A DNA stretch of 64,000 bases from Flavobacterium algicola (GTDB lineage: Bacteria; Bacteroidota; Bacteroidia; Flavobacteriales; Flavobacteriaceae): contig NZ_JAJTUT010000003.1 in NCBI RefSeq assembly GCF_022399565.1, positions 1 through 64,000 on the forward strand. Reading direction: 5' to 3'. The notes below the pieces were generated by a model. It did not search any database, was not told the DNA's origin, and saw only the letters and a program-made list of their open reading frames with translations. The position numbers were made by a program, and so were the translations under genes. Positions 41,517 to 51,135 of the stretch are shown here, in pieces; position 1 is the first letter of the stretch, and every line of letters starts with the position of its first letter.

Positions 41517-43364
41517 TTAAAATTGAGTAGTATAGTTTTTTAACCAAATATGCATCATGAACAGTGGCATTACGTAGGGTAGCAAACTTTCATTTCCATC
41601 TTTAAAACTGTGGATCAATTTATTACTATCTATATTTTCAAAAAGTGGCATTCGAAAAATATCGCTCTGTGCAAAAGAATCCATTTCGTCTTTAAAAGCA
41701 GGAGTTTTTAATAAATAACTATTCCATGGTGTGCTAAGTCCAACTTTTTTGAAATTGAGTATTTCTTGCGGAAGCCTATCTTTCATTGCTGTCTTTAATA
41801 TGTACTTTCCTTTTTTGCCTGTAAACAACCATTTATCTTCTAGCGATCCTAGACCTGCTATTAAGCGCTGATCTAGAAAAGGTTCTCTGCATTCAATGGA
41901 CGCGCCCATGGTTGTACGATCATTGCGATTCAGGAGTGATTGCATGTAGGTGTGTTGGTCGAAATAGAGAGCTTGTCTTTTTAAACTATTAGGGTACAGT
42001 AAAGCAGCTTCGGTAATTATTTTCTTTCTGAAATCATTTTTTGGTTCCTGTGTAATTCCAAATTGTGATGCGATATCTTTTGGGTAGATATTTGATCCAT
42101 TGTACATAATAAGATTGCGAGGGTCTTTAATCTGAGAGTATCGGATTAACTTCTCATATCTCGCATTGTTTTTAAAGATATTTGCTTTACCAAAAGTGCT
42201 TATCATATTTAAAAGCCAAGGTTTGTCAAGGGCTTTGTAACGTACATAGCCACCCATTAGTTCGTCTGCTCCTTCGCCAGAAAGTAGCACTTTTACTTTT
42301 GACTGTGCCAATTTTGTAATACTCAGTAAGTGTGGCTCGTTGAGGTGCATTAAGGGCTCGTCTTGAAAGTAGGTCGCCTCAATCAAATTAGAGTATAAGG
42401 AGTCATTTTCTACTTGTAAGGTGTTGAAATTATAATTGTATTGATCAGATAACATTTTGGCCAAATGCGATTCGTTATGCTGGTCTTCTTTGAAGCCGAT
42501 ATTAAATGTTTGTATGTTTTTATAGTCTTGGAATTTTAAAGAGGCGAGGGTAGAGGACGAGTCTAATCCCCCGCTAAGCAAAATACCTACAGGCACATCG
42601 CTCACCATACGTAGGCGGACAGAATCATCAAATATTTCTGTAAACCAGGATATTGGATCTTTTATAAGTGGTTGATTTTGGATTTCGGTCGTTAAATCCC
42701 ACCATTTTTCTACCGTAATTTTTCCAGATTGTTCGATTATCATCGTATGACCTGGTAGCAGTTGTTTTACATTTTGATACAGGGTGTTTTCTCCTGCTAC
42801 AAAACGATTGAATACATATTCTTGCAATCCTTCAGAATCAATTTTAAGAGGCACGCCAGCGGTAAATAAAGCTTTTTGCTCAGATGCAAAATAAAAACTT
42901 TCATTGTGAAATGCATAGTACAATGGTTTGACACCCATTCGATCGCGCACAAGGGTCAATTTTTTTTCGAACTTATCCCAAATAGCAAAGGCAAACATTC
43001 CGTTAAGTTTTGGTAACGTTTTTAATCCTATATGACGGTACATTTGAAGCAGTGCTTCAGTGTCAGAACTTGTTTTAAGCGAAAATCCATTTGCTTTTAA
43101 CTCTGGGTAAAATTCTTTGTAATTATATACCTCACCATTATAAACCATTACATAGCGTTGGTCATCAGAAATAAAGGGTTGATGTCCTCCTTGCGAAGTG
43201 TCAAGTATAGAGAGACGTCTTTGACCAAGACCGATAGTATCATCAACAAAAATGCCTTTGTCGTCGGGACCTCGATGCGCCAAAGAATCACGCATGTGTA
43301 TGAGCATATTTTGGTCAATTCTTTTTGAAGTCTGTAAATTAAATATTCCATTAATGCCGCACAT
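41517..43364 (-). CDS. asnB: Asparagine synthase (glutamine-hydrolysing)
   Basis: The 615-residue protein begins MCGINGIF, so the N-terminal nucleophile Cys2 of the class II glutamine amidotransferase domain is in place (about 1-220). The synthase domain has the ATP-pyrophosphatase SGGLDSSS motif near 265 and LLSGEGADELMGGY. Besides making asparagine, such proteins in glycan loci can amidate sugars or peptides. Here it sits 6 bases after a glycosyltransferase and just before murB, so a cell-envelope role is possible. The specific acceptor cannot be read. Confidence 0.92.
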   Translation of the reverse strand: MCGINGIFNLQTSKRIDQNMLIHMRDSLAHRGPDDKGIFVDDTIGLGQRRLSILDTSQGGHQPFISDDQRYVMVYNGEVYNYKEFYPELKANGFSLKTSSDTEALLQMYRHIGLKTLPKLNGMFAFAIWDKFEKKLTLVRDRMGVKPLYYAFHNESFYFASEQKALFTAGVPLKIDSEGLQEYVFNRFVAGENTLYQNVKQLLPGHTMIIEQSGKITVEKWWDLTTEIQNQPLIKDPISWFTEIFDDSVRLRMVSDVPVGILLSGGLDSSSTLASLKFQDYKNIQTFNIGFKEDQHNESHLAKMLSDQYNYNFNTLQVENDSLYSNLIEATYFQDEPLMHLNEPHLLSITKLAQSKVKVLLSGEGADELMGGYVRYKALDKPWLLNMISTFGKANIFKNNARYEKLIRYSQIKDPRNLIMYNGSNIYPKDIASQFGITQEPKNDFRKKIITEAALLYPNSLKRQALYFDQHTYMQSLLNRNDRTTMGASIECREPFLDQRLIAGLGSLEDKWLFTGKKGKYILKTAMKDRLPQEILNFKKVGLSTPWNSYLLKTPAFKDEMDSFAQSDIFRMPLFENIDSNKLIHSFKDGNESLLPYVMPLFMMHIWLKNYTTQF

Positions 43365-43370
43365 AGGTGA

Positions 43371-44438
43371 TTATATATTTTGAGCGTTGTCAATCAGTTC
43401 ATGGTATTTTTTGGCAATCAAAGTCATGTTTTTCTCATAGCTGCATTGATTTGTTACGAGTTCTTGATTGTGTTTAAGGACATTTTCTCTGTAAACTTTC
43501 TCCTCAAATGTAGCTAGTATAACTGCTGCAAGTGTGTTATGATCATCTACAGCAACGAGTGATCCATTCTTACCATCTGCAATCCACTCTTGATTTCCTG
43601 CAATATTTGATACTATAGGATAACATTGACTTGCCATTGCCTCAAACAATGAGGCAGATGCCCCCTCAGTATTAGGCATGCTGATGTAATAGTTGTGCTG
43701 GTGCAACAATTGCGGTAATTCGCCATAAGGCTTTCGACCTAAAAAATGTACTTTATGAGCTATTTGCAAGTCAGTAGCTATTTTTTTTAAGTAGGACATT
43801 TGATTGCCGTCCCCTACAAAAGTAAGTTCAAAATCAATTCCCCTTTTATTAACGATTCCAAATGCTTTTAAGATGGTTTCATGTCGGTATTCTGGGGCAA
43901 GTGAGCGTGTAACAATGGCCTTTATTTTTGAAAAGGTCAAATCACTTTTCGGATGAAATGCATCTACATCAATACCTTTAGGAAGAATCATGACTTTCTG
44001 CAAATCGAGTTTTGCCTCTATCATTGCAGGCACCATTACTTTACCCCATGCGTGAATAAGATCAGCATTTTTAAAAGCGTATTGTTGGATAAGTTTTTTT
44101 AGGGGATAAGTAGTAGAGTATATAGGCCATAAATCTGTTATGCCTTGTTGGGCAATTGCTACAATAGGGGCTTTTGATAAAGCAGCAAGAAATCCGTAAC
44201 TGGTGGTTCGCTCTGCAATTATCATATCAGGTTTTTGAGACCGAATAATCGCATTTATTTTAAATACAGCGGTAGTGAATTCTAATAACCGTTTGATTCT
44301 ATTGACTAATGAGTTAGAAGATGTCTTCATCTCCCAACTTATTATTTCAAAATCACCAAATTTACTTAATCCATCCATCCAAATAATGGCATCGGCTCTA
44401 TAGGTTTCTCCCAGAAAAAGTATTTTTCTTTTCTTCAT
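43371..44438 (-). CDS. Glycosyltransferase family 4 (GT-B fold)
   Basis: The 355-residue protein has a GT-B fold: an N-terminal Rossmann half (KKRKILFLGETYRADAI) and a C-terminal half with LVAPEYRHETILKAF-like donor-binding sequence and the EGASASLFEAMASQCYPIVSNIAG block, whose E-x7-E contacts the nucleotide sugar. No membrane helix. It is directly upstream of asnB, suggesting joint work on a surface glycan. Sugar donor unknown. Confidence 0.88.
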   Translation of the reverse strand: MKKRKILFLGETYRADAIIWMDGLSKFGDFEIISWEMKTSSNSLVNRIKRLLEFTTAVFKINAIIRSQKPDMIIAERTTSYGFLAALSKAPIVAIAQQGITDLWPIYSTTYPLKKLIQQYAFKNADLIHAWGKVMVPAMIEAKLDLQKVMILPKGIDVDAFHPKSDLTFSKIKAIVTRSLAPEYRHETILKAFGIVNKRGIDFELTFVGDGNQMSYLKKIATDLQIAHKVHFLGRKPYGELPQLLHQHNYYISMPNTEGASASLFEAMASQCYPIVSNIAGNQEWIADGKNGSLVAVDDHNTLAAVILATFEEKVYRENVLKHNQELVTNQCSYEKNMTLIAKKYHELIDNAQNI

Positions 44439-44452
44439 CTTCGTTTTTAGAA

Positions 44453-45127
44453 CTATTCATCTACAGTCAAGGCACGATTCATAAACTCATTAAGGGGTTT
44501 TAACAAAATCAACTTTTTTGTCATTTTCGAAACAAAGTCTTTTTTTGTTATTTCAGAAATGTCAAATTTTTGAAGTACTTCAAAGCTTTTTAGCTTTAGC
44601 AATTCGATAGCTGGGTGTTCTTTATCGTAACCTCTAGGTGGGTTTTTAAGACAGCTTTTATCTGTTCGAGAAAAAGTTCCAAATTCCTTTTTAAATGTTT
44701 TGTCCTCAATAATAGCTTCTAAGTCCTCATGAAAAAAAGCAATTTCTTTGCGTACCTTCTTTAAGTCATCAGATTCTGGTGCATAAAATCCACCTGCTAT
44801 AAAACTCGATCCTCTTTCTATATGTACATAATAACCTGCGCGGTTGTTCCCTTTGGATCCTGATGAAAACCAGACACCCATATGAGATTTATAAGGCGAC
44901 TTATCTTTTGAAAATCGTATATCACGATTGATTCTAAAAGTGCAATTCTTCACTTCTAGCAATTCAAGTGAAGGGTCTAGAGGTTTCATTGCATCCAAAA
45001 AATCAGAAACAAGTTGGTGATAATCATTTTTAAAAACATCATACCTCTTTTTATTAGCATGAAACCAATCTCTGTTATTGTTGGCTTTTAAATCGTCTAG
45101 AAATTGTAGGCTTTCTGTTGTAAGCAT
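44453..45127 (-). CDS. DUF2461 family protein
   Basis: The 224-residue protein matches DUF2461 (TIGR02453): FLDDLKANNNRDWFHANKKRYD near the start, the FRINRDIRFSKDKSPYKSHMG block and GGFYAPESDDL. It is predicted cytoplasmic. The function of the family is unknown. Length is typical. It sits 13 bases after the rhodanese gene on the same strand. Confidence 0.92.
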   Translation of the reverse strand: MLTTESLQFLDDLKANNNRDWFHANKKRYDVFKNDYHQLVSDFLDAMKPLDPSLELLEVKNCTFRINRDIRFSKDKSPYKSHMGVWFSSGSKGNNRAGYYVHIERGSSFIAGGFYAPESDDLKKVRKEIAFFHEDLEAIIEDKTFKKEFGTFSRTDKSCLKNPPRGYDKEHPAIELLKLKSFEVLQKFDISEITKKDFVSKMTKKLILLKPLNEFMNRALTVDE

Positions 45128-45140
45128 ATGAGTTGTATTC

Positions 45141-45536
45141 TTAGTTTTTATTACTTTTTAATCCTTGAGCGCTCCATTCCATAAAACCACCATCCAGTTC
45201 ATAAATGGTAGTAAATCCCAGTTCGGCAAGTTTTGCAGTCGCTTGTTTGCTTCTTGCACCACTTCTGCAATAAACATAAATGGGTTCTGACTTATCCAAT
45301 TTCTTGGCTTCTACCTCAAAAGAACTTCTTTTCCAATCAATATTTTTGGCGTTCACTAGGTGCTCACTACCAAATTCTTCAGGCGTTCGCACGTCAATAA
45401 CTTGCGGGTTTTCGCTACTCGCTATTTTTGTGGCAAAGGTAGCGCTGTCAACTATTGCTATGTTTTGTGCTTGCTGTTTTTGACAGCTAAGTAATGTAAG
45501 TAGAGTAATTGTTAATAGGTATAAACGAAATTTCAT
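45141..45536 (-). CDS. Rhodanese-like lipoprotein
   Basis: From the ATG at 45536 the protein has 131 residues. It opens with a lipoprotein signal peptide and lipobox LLSC (Cys near 19), then one rhodanese domain with IDVRTPEEFGSEHL and the active-site loop YCRSGARSKQA. The active Cys is present, so sulfur transfer or persulfide handling in the periplasm is possible. The longer frame to 45572 would put 12 extra residues before the signal and is rejected. It follows recF by 36 bases. Confidence 0.88.
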   Translation of the reverse strand: MKFRLYLLTITLLTLLSCQKQQAQNIAIVDSATFATKIASSENPQVIDVRTPEEFGSEHLVNAKNIDWKRSSFEVEAKKLDKSEPIYVYCRSGARSKQATAKLAELGFTTIYELDGGFMEWSAQGLKSNKN

Positions 45537-45572
45537 TGTGAGATAGCTTTTTTGTTTGTTTAAATATAACAA

Positions 45573-46652
45573 TTATAACTCAAATATTTGATAAGACTGG
45601 TGCGTCGATTTTAAGATGGCTTCTGTTCGCTCGTGGTGCGTATCCGAAATAAATAATTGCCCAAAAGCATCACTATTGACCATTTCTATAATTTTTGAAA
45701 CCCGACTCTCATCTAGTTTGTCAAAAATATCATCAAATAGAAGTAATGGTTTGACACCGCTTTGCTTTTTTAGAAAATCAAACTGCGCTAGTTTTAGAGC
45801 AATTAAATAGGACTTTTGCTGTCCCTGCGAACCAAATTTTTTAATGGGGTGCTGGTCAATTTCGAATAATAAATCATCTTTATGTATGCCAACACTCGTG
45901 TATTGCAATGCTCGGTCTTTGTTGATATTGTTTTCTAGCAAAATTAACAAATCAGTTTCATGAAGTTGACTCTCGTACACTAATTGAACACTTTCAGCAG
46001 AGCCAGTAATTGCTTGATGATGGGTGTTGAAAATAGGCAAAAATTGCGTGATAAATTCTTTTCTTTTTTCGAATATATATTTGCTGTAATTATCTAATTG
46101 TTCATTATATATCGCCAGGGTGTCCTTCTCAAAGACGTGGTTAAGTGCAAAATATTTAAGTAAGGCATTCCGTTGTACGATGGTTTTTTGGTACAATATA
46201 AGCTGCTTCAAATAATCACTATCCAGTTGTGAAATGACACTGTCCATAAATTTGCGTCGTGTTTCGCTGCCTTCTACAATAAGGTCTCTATCAGCAGGCG
46301 AAATAATAACTAGCGGAATAAAACCAATGTGATCTGAAAATTTATCGTAAATTTTACCATTGCGTTTTAATATTTTCTTCTGTCCTTTTTTAAGACTACA
46401 AACTAATTGTTCAGTGCGCTCTTCTTTGATGAATTCTGCATCAATCACAAAAAACTCTTCACCATGCTTAATATTTTGAACAGCGAGTGGGTTGAAATAG
46501 CTTTTTCCATAGGCTAGGTGATATATAGCATCTAGAACATTTGTTTTACCGATACCATTCTTTCCAACGAAACAAATAATCTTGCCTTCAAATTCGAAAT
46601 TGGCCTCGGAGAAATTCTTATAGTTGAATAAGGAAATTTTTTTTAAATACAT
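45573..46652 (-). CDS. recF: DNA replication and repair protein RecF
   Basis: RecF is an SMC-like ATPase that helps load RecA on gapped DNA. The 359-residue protein has Walker [10 protein letters not shown] (about 29-37), the signature region [18 protein letters not shown] and Walker [14 protein letters not shown]. All ATPase motifs are present and length is usual. In many bacteria it lies near dnaN/gyrB, but here it heads a unit with a rhodanese lipoprotein and DUF2461. It diverges from the TPR gene at 46901. Confidence 0.95.
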   Translation of the reverse strand: MYLKKISLFNYKNFSEANFEFEGKIICFVGKNGIGKTNVLDAIYHLAYGKSYFNPLAVQNIKHGEEFFVIDAEFIKEERTEQLVCSLKKGQKKILKRNGKIYDKFSDHIGFIPLVIISPADRDLIVEGSETRRKFMDSVISQLDSDYLKQLILYQKTIVQRNALLKYFALNHVFEKDTLAIYNEQLDNYSKYIFEKRKEFITQFLPIFNTHHQAITGSAESVQLVYESQLHETDLLILLENNINKDRALQYTSVGIHKDDLLFEIDQHPIKKFGSQGQQKSYLIALKLAQFDFLKKQSGVKPLLLFDDIFDKLDESRVSKIIEMVNSDAFGQLFISDTHHERTEAILKSTHQSYQIFEL

Positions 46653-46845
46653 TCGTTATGAAGTCTTGCTGATAGTGAGCTTGTTACCGTTTTTTATTCT
46701 ATTTTGAAAGTGTTTGCAAATTATCGAAAATTATTTAAATAAACTCTTTTTACCCGTGTTAACTCATGTTAATAAAACAGAAGTATTTAGGTTTATGAAT
46801 TTAAAGGCATTGTTTTTTGTAAATAAATTATAAAAACCTCATTTT

Positions 46846-46878
46846 TTTGCGTGAGTTTGAATAAAAATTTTATTTTTG
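46846..46878 (+). promoter_or_regulatory. Promoter of the TPR protein-ribH unit
   Basis: TTTG at 46846-46849 and TATTTTTG at 46871-46878 are separated by 21 bp, a good Bacteroidota promoter. The start codon is 22 bases further on. Confidence 0.65.
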
Positions 46879-46900
46879 CGGTTCACTAAATTTAATTGAA

Positions 46901-47674
46901 ATGGCTACTTATAATAAAAGAGGATATAAAACACCAAAAGAAAAAGAAGTTAAAGACGCTGTTGAAGACGTAAACATTGATGAAACGGAAAGCACAACTG
47001 CTGAGGTTTTTACCAAATTGGATGAAACGGCTTCTAAAACAGAAGACTGGGTTGCTAAAAATCAAAAAATAATTATTGGTTTTGTAGGAGCTGTAGCTTT
47101 ATTTACTGTTGGTTATTTAGTGTATCAAAAATTTATTGCAGAGCCAAAACAAAATGATGCAGCAAACGAAATGTTTGTAGCGCAACAAAATTTTGAAAAA
47201 GCAGCTAATGGTGTTGCTAGTGATTCTCTTTATAAACTAGCTTTAAACGGTTCTGAAGGTAAATTTGGTTTTATCAAAATTGCTGATGAATATTCTGGAA
47301 CAGATGCAGGGAACTTGGCAAATTATTATGCTGGAATCGCTTATTTGAACACAGGTAAATATACAGAAGCTATTGATTATTTAGAGAAATTTAGTTCAGA
47401 TGATTTGATCTTAAGTGCAATGGCAAAAGGAGCGATCGGAGACGCGCATGCTGAAAAAAATGAGCAAGAAGAAGCTTTGTCTTTTTATGTAAAAGCAGCA
47501 GGAACTAATAAAAATGATTTCACAACGCCACGTTTCTTGTTGAAAGCAGGAAAAACGGCTTTGGCATTGAATAAAAAAGAAGACGCTTTGAAGTACTTTA
47601 CAGATATCAAAGAAAATTACGAAAACACTCCAGAAGGTGCTTCTGTAGATGCATTGATTGGATTGGCTCAATAA
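46901..47674 (+). CDS. Membrane-anchored tetratricopeptide repeat protein
   Basis: The 257-residue protein has a charged cytoplasmic N-terminus (1-60), one membrane helix (about 61-82) and a periplasmic helical repeat region (about 90-257) with TPR-like units such as NLANYYAGIAYLNTGKYTEA and AKGAIGDAHAEKNEQEEALSFY. The layout resembles YfgM, which works with SecYEG and periplasmic chaperones, but that role is only an analogy here. It is 43 bases upstream of ribH and shares its promoter and terminator. Confidence 0.87.
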   Translation: MATYNKRGYKTPKEKEVKDAVEDVNIDETESTTAEVFTKLDETASKTEDWVAKNQKIIIGFVGAVALFTVGYLVYQKFIAEPKQNDAANEMFVAQQNFEKAANGVASDSLYKLALNGSEGKFGFIKIADEYSGTDAGNLANYYAGIAYLNTGKYTEAIDYLEKFSSDDLILSAMAKGAIGDAHAEKNEQEEALSFYVKAAGTNKNDFTTPRFLLKAGKTALALNKKEDALKYFTDIKENYENTPEGASVDALIGLAQ

Positions 47675-47717
47675 TTTGAGATAATAGAATACAAAACATC
47701 TAAAATCAGAAAAAATT

Positions 47718-48290
47718 ATGGCAACTGAAAATAAAAATTTATCTGCTTACGATAAAAGTACACTTCCTAACGCAAAAGATTTTCGTTTTGGAGTTGTGGT
47801 AGCAGAGTGGAACGAGCAAATTACTGAAGGACTTTACAAAGGAGCGCTTGATGCTTTTTTGGATAATGAAGTGCCTGAAGCAAATATTATTCGCTGGAAT
47901 GTCCCAGGAAGCTTTGAATTGATTTACGGAAGTAAAAAAATGTTGCAAACGCAAAATGTAGATGCAGTGATTGCAATTGGTTGTGTTATTCAAGGGCAAA
48001 CTAAACATTTTGATTTTGTTTGTGAAGGAGTTACGCAAGGAATTAAAGATCTGAATGTACAATCTGATATTCCGGTTATTTTTTGTGTTTTAACTGATAA
48101 TAGCATGCAGCAGTCTATTGATAGAAGTGGAGGAATTCACGGTAACAAAGGGACTGAAGCAGCTATAGCTGCTATAAAAATGGCATACATTCGTCAACAA
48201 GCATCTTTGGCGCATGAATACAAAAAACCAGCTTTATTAAATTCTGGTCAATTACAAATAGATAATGAGTCTCTTAAGATAGAGGAATAA
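47718..48290 (+). CDS. ribH: 6,7-dimethyl-8-ribityllumazine synthase
   Basis: RibH condenses the butanone phosphate and the pyrimidine amine in the last but one step of riboflavin synthesis and forms icosahedral or pentameric shells. The 190-residue protein has VVVAEWNEQITEGL near the substrate site, NVPGSFELIYGSKKM, and GCVIQGQTKHFDF with the catalytic His97. A tail of about 30 polar residues follows the core. It is cotranscribed with the TPR gene and ends in a strong terminator. Confidence 0.95.
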   Translation: MATENKNLSAYDKSTLPNAKDFRFGVVVAEWNEQITEGLYKGALDAFLDNEVPEANIIRWNVPGSFELIYGSKKMLQTQNVDAVIAIGCVIQGQTKHFDFVCEGVTQGIKDLNVQSDIPVIFCVLTDNSMQQSIDRSGGIHGNKGTEAAIAAIKMAYIRQQASLAHEYKKPALLNSGQLQIDNESLKIEE

Positions 48291-48311
48291 TATAGCATAA
48301 CTATTTCAATA

Positions 48312-48352
48312 ATAAACCTATACTGTGTAAAACCACAGTGTAGGTTTTTTGT
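48312..48352 (+). terminator. Intrinsic terminator after ribH
   Basis: AAACCTATACTGTG pairs with CACAGTGTAGGTTT (one G-T pair), followed by a T-run. Confidence 0.88.
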
Positions 48353-48396
48353 TTTATTTATGATTGAGGATGTTCTATATCCACATATAAATTTCT

Positions 48397-48404
48397 TAAA
48401 TTTG
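48397..48404 (+). promoter_or_regulatory. -7 element (TAAATTTG) of the mutL unit
   Basis: TAAATTTG fits TAnnTTTG and ends 33 bases before the mutL ATG. No clear -33 box. Confidence 0.45.
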
Positions 48405-48437
48405 AAGCTCTAAACCATAATCCCGAAATTACTTTCA

Positions 48438-50300
48438 ATGTCAAGTATTATCCAATTACTTCCTGATCATGTTGCCAATCAAATTGCTGCTGGAGAAGTC
48501 GTTCAACGGCCAGCTTCTGTAGTAAAGGAATTATTGGAAAACGCTGTAGATGCCAAGGCGACAGATATTAAGTTGATCATTAAAGATGCCGGTAAAGCAT
48601 TAGTACAAGTTATAGATAATGGAGCTGGAATGAGTATTACTGATGCTCGATTGTGTTTTGAGCGCCATGCTACTTCCAAAATTCGTTTGGCCGAAGATTT
48701 ATTTTCTTTGGGAACAAAAGGTTTTCGTGGTGAGGCATTGGCTTCTATAGCGGCAATTGCTCATGTAGAACTGAAAACTAAGCAAGATCAAGAAGAGCTA
48801 GGAACTCAGATAGTAATTGAAGGAAGTAAATTTATTTCGCAAGAAGCAGCAGTGTTGCCTAAAGGAACTTCGTTTGCAGTTAAAAATTTATTTTTTAATA
48901 TACCTGCTCGTCGTAATTTTTTAAAATCTGACACCGTAGAATACCGACATATTGTAGATGAATTTCAGCGTGTTGCCTTGGCGCATTCGAATATTCATTT
49001 TACTTTTTATCACAATGGAAGCGAGATGTTTAATTTACCCGCTTCTACATTAAGACAAAGGGTTGTTAACGTTTTTGCAGGTAAAACAAATGAGAAATTA
49101 GTTCCCGTACAAGAGGAAACTGAGATTGTGACTATACATGGTTTTGTGAGCAAACCTGAATTTGCAAAAAAGAGTAGAGGGGAGCAGTTCTTTTTTGTTA
49201 ACGATCGCTTTATAAAAAGTGGTTATCTGCATCACGCAATAATGGCCGCTTATGATGGTATCTTAAAAGACGGAGCACAACCTAGTTATTTTTTATATTT
49301 AGATGTTCCTCCAAATGCAATTGATATCAATATTCATCCAACTAAGACCGAAATCAAATTTGACGATGAGCATGCTATGTATGCCATTTTAAGAGCTTCG
49401 ATTAAACATAGTCTAGGTCAATTTAATATTGCACCAGTATTGGATTTTGATAGAGATGCAAATCTTGATACGCCTTATAGCTTTAAAGATCTTGAAGGTG
49501 CTACGCCCACAATACAAGTAGATCGTACCTTCAATCCTTTTTCAGATGATAAAGTAAATAGACATTATTCGGGTGGTTCAAATACTACTTATAAAAAACC
49601 AGCTGCAACATCTAGCTGGGAAAGTTTGTATGTTGGACTCGATAAAGAAGAAGAATTTGTTGCTACGAGTGGTATTGAATTTGAAAATGAGATGATAACT
49701 GCTTCTTTGTTTAATGACGGAGAAGTAGAACAAACAGTTCAAAACACATATCAAATTCACAGAAAGTATATAGTATCTCCAATTAAATCAGGAATGGTAA
49801 TTGTCGATCAGCAAAGAGCGCATCAACGCGTTTTGTATGAGCAATTTTTGACCAACATGACAGTTCATCAAGCTTCAAGTCAGCAATTGTTATTTCCTTT
49901 AGAATTGTATTTTTCAACGACCGAAATGGAATTAATTGCCGACTTAAAATTATCTTTGGTCAATACAGGATTTGTATTTGATGATTCTTACACTGAACAC
50001 GTAGTAATTAATGGTATTCCGGTGAATGTAGTCGAAAGTGAAGTATCAATTTTATTGGAACAACTATTAAGCGATTTGCAAGATGGTATTCCAGAGAATA
50101 GTTTCAGTCAAAACGACTCGATTGCCAAATCGATGTCACGCAGTTTGGCTGTAAAAACAGGAACCTCTTTGACAATCAAAGAACAAGAAAATTTAGTAAA
50201 TGGTCTCTTTGCTTGCAAAGAACCAAATGTATCCCCTTTTCAAAAACCTACTTTCATCACTATGCGTGTTGAAGATATAGATAAAAAATTTGCAGTATGA
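48438..50300 (+). CDS. mutL: DNA mismatch repair protein MutL, endonuclease motifs altered
   Basis: MutL links mismatch recognition by MutS to strand cutting. The 620-residue protein has the GHKL ATPase N-terminus with IAAGEVVQRPASVVKELLENAVDA, DNGAGM, HATSKI and GFRGEAL. The C-terminal domain has DQQRAHQRVLYE (457-468) where nicking MutLs have DQHAxxERxxYE, and a SPFQKPTF block where they have a Cys-Pro-His-Gly-Arg-Pro motif. The metal-binding residues are therefore largely absent, which suggests no nicking activity. Its last 4 bases overlap the next gene (ATGA). Confidence 0.93.
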   Translation: MSSIIQLLPDHVANQIAAGEVVQRPASVVKELLENAVDAKATDIKLIIKDAGKALVQVIDNGAGMSITDARLCFERHATSKIRLAEDLFSLGTKGFRGEALASIAAIAHVELKTKQDQEELGTQIVIEGSKFISQEAAVLPKGTSFAVKNLFFNIPARRNFLKSDTVEYRHIVDEFQRVALAHSNIHFTFYHNGSEMFNLPASTLRQRVVNVFAGKTNEKLVPVQEETEIVTIHGFVSKPEFAKKSRGEQFFFVNDRFIKSGYLHHAIMAAYDGILKDGAQPSYFLYLDVPPNAIDINIHPTKTEIKFDDEHAMYAILRASIKHSLGQFNIAPVLDFDRDANLDTPYSFKDLEGATPTIQVDRTFNPFSDDKVNRHYSGGSNTTYKKPAATSSWESLYVGLDKEEEFVATSGIEFENEMITASLFNDGEVEQTVQNTYQIHRKYIVSPIKSGMVIVDQQRAHQRVLYEQFLTNMTVHQASSQQLLFPLELYFSTTEMELIADLKLSLVNTGFVFDDSYTEHVVINGIPVNVVESEVSILLEQLLSDLQDGIPENSFSQNDSIAKSMSRSLAVKTGTSLTIKEQENLVNGLFACKEPNVSPFQKPTFITMRVEDIDKKFAV

Positions 50301-51055
50301 GAAATGTAACAGAGACAGTCAAACAATTAATAATTATCAATGCTCTATTTTACATAGGTACAACTTTTGTTGGAGATCCAGCTTATAAAGTATTAGCAAT
50401 GTTTTTTCCTGAAAACGCAGACTTTAAAGGATGGCAAATAATCACGCACATGTTTATGCATGGTGGATTGATGCATATCTTTTTTAATATGTTTGCTTTG
50501 TATTCTTTTGGATCGGCCATGGAACATTTTTGGGGAGGTAAAAAGTTTTTGTTTTTTTATGTCTCTTGCGGGCTAGGTGCGGCAGCGCTGCATACAGCAA
50601 TCAATTACTATTATTTTAATGAAGCCTTAGACATTATCACCGCTAATGGATTTACTAAAACAGAAGTTTTACAACTTTTAAATCAAGGTAAAATCAATAC
50701 GCAGTGGCAGGATATTTTGACTGTAACCCAATTCACTAATTTCACTAGTGCTTTTGGTGGAGTAATGGTAGGAGCTTCGGGTGCTATATACGGAGTAATT
50801 GTCGCTTTCGCCTTTATGTTTCCTGAAGCCGAATTATCACTTATGTTTATTCCGATTCCGATTAAAGCAAAGTACTTCGTTCCTGGGTTAGTTTTAATCG
50901 ATTTGTATTTGGGAGTTTCGGGTCAATCTCTTTTTGGCGGTGGTTCTGGCGGTGGCGGAATTGCACATTTTGCCCATGTAGGTGGAGCATTATGTGGACT
51001 ACTAATAATGTGGTACTGGAAGAAAAATCAGTTTAACGGAAATCGTTGGAATTAA
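50297..51055 (+). CDS. Rhomboid family intramembrane serine protease
   Basis: The 252-residue protein has six or so membrane helices. Catalytic Ser161 sits in VGASGAIYG and His227 in GIAHFAHVGG, and the HMFMHGGLMHIFFNM block fits the rhomboid helix-2 motif. It should cleave substrates inside the inner membrane; substrates are unknown. A Gly/Ser-rich loop precedes the last helix. Its start codon overlaps the mutL stop, and a second rhomboid gene follows. Confidence 0.93.
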   Translation: MRNVTETVKQLIIINALFYIGTTFVGDPAYKVLAMFFPENADFKGWQIITHMFMHGGLMHIFFNMFALYSFGSAMEHFWGGKKFLFFYVSCGLGAAALHTAINYYYFNEALDIITANGFTKTEVLQLLNQGKINTQWQDILTVTQFTNFTSAFGGVMVGASGAIYGVIVAFAFMFPEAELSLMFIPIPIKAKYFVPGLVLIDLYLGVSGQSLFGGGSGGGGIAHFAHVGGALCGLLIMWYWKKNQFNGNRWN

Positions 51056-51135
51056 AATTATTATAAATCAAGAAGCTCTTTAAAACGCATACTGAATTAT
51101 TGAATTCAGATGCTAGAAATTAATTCCGTAGAGAA

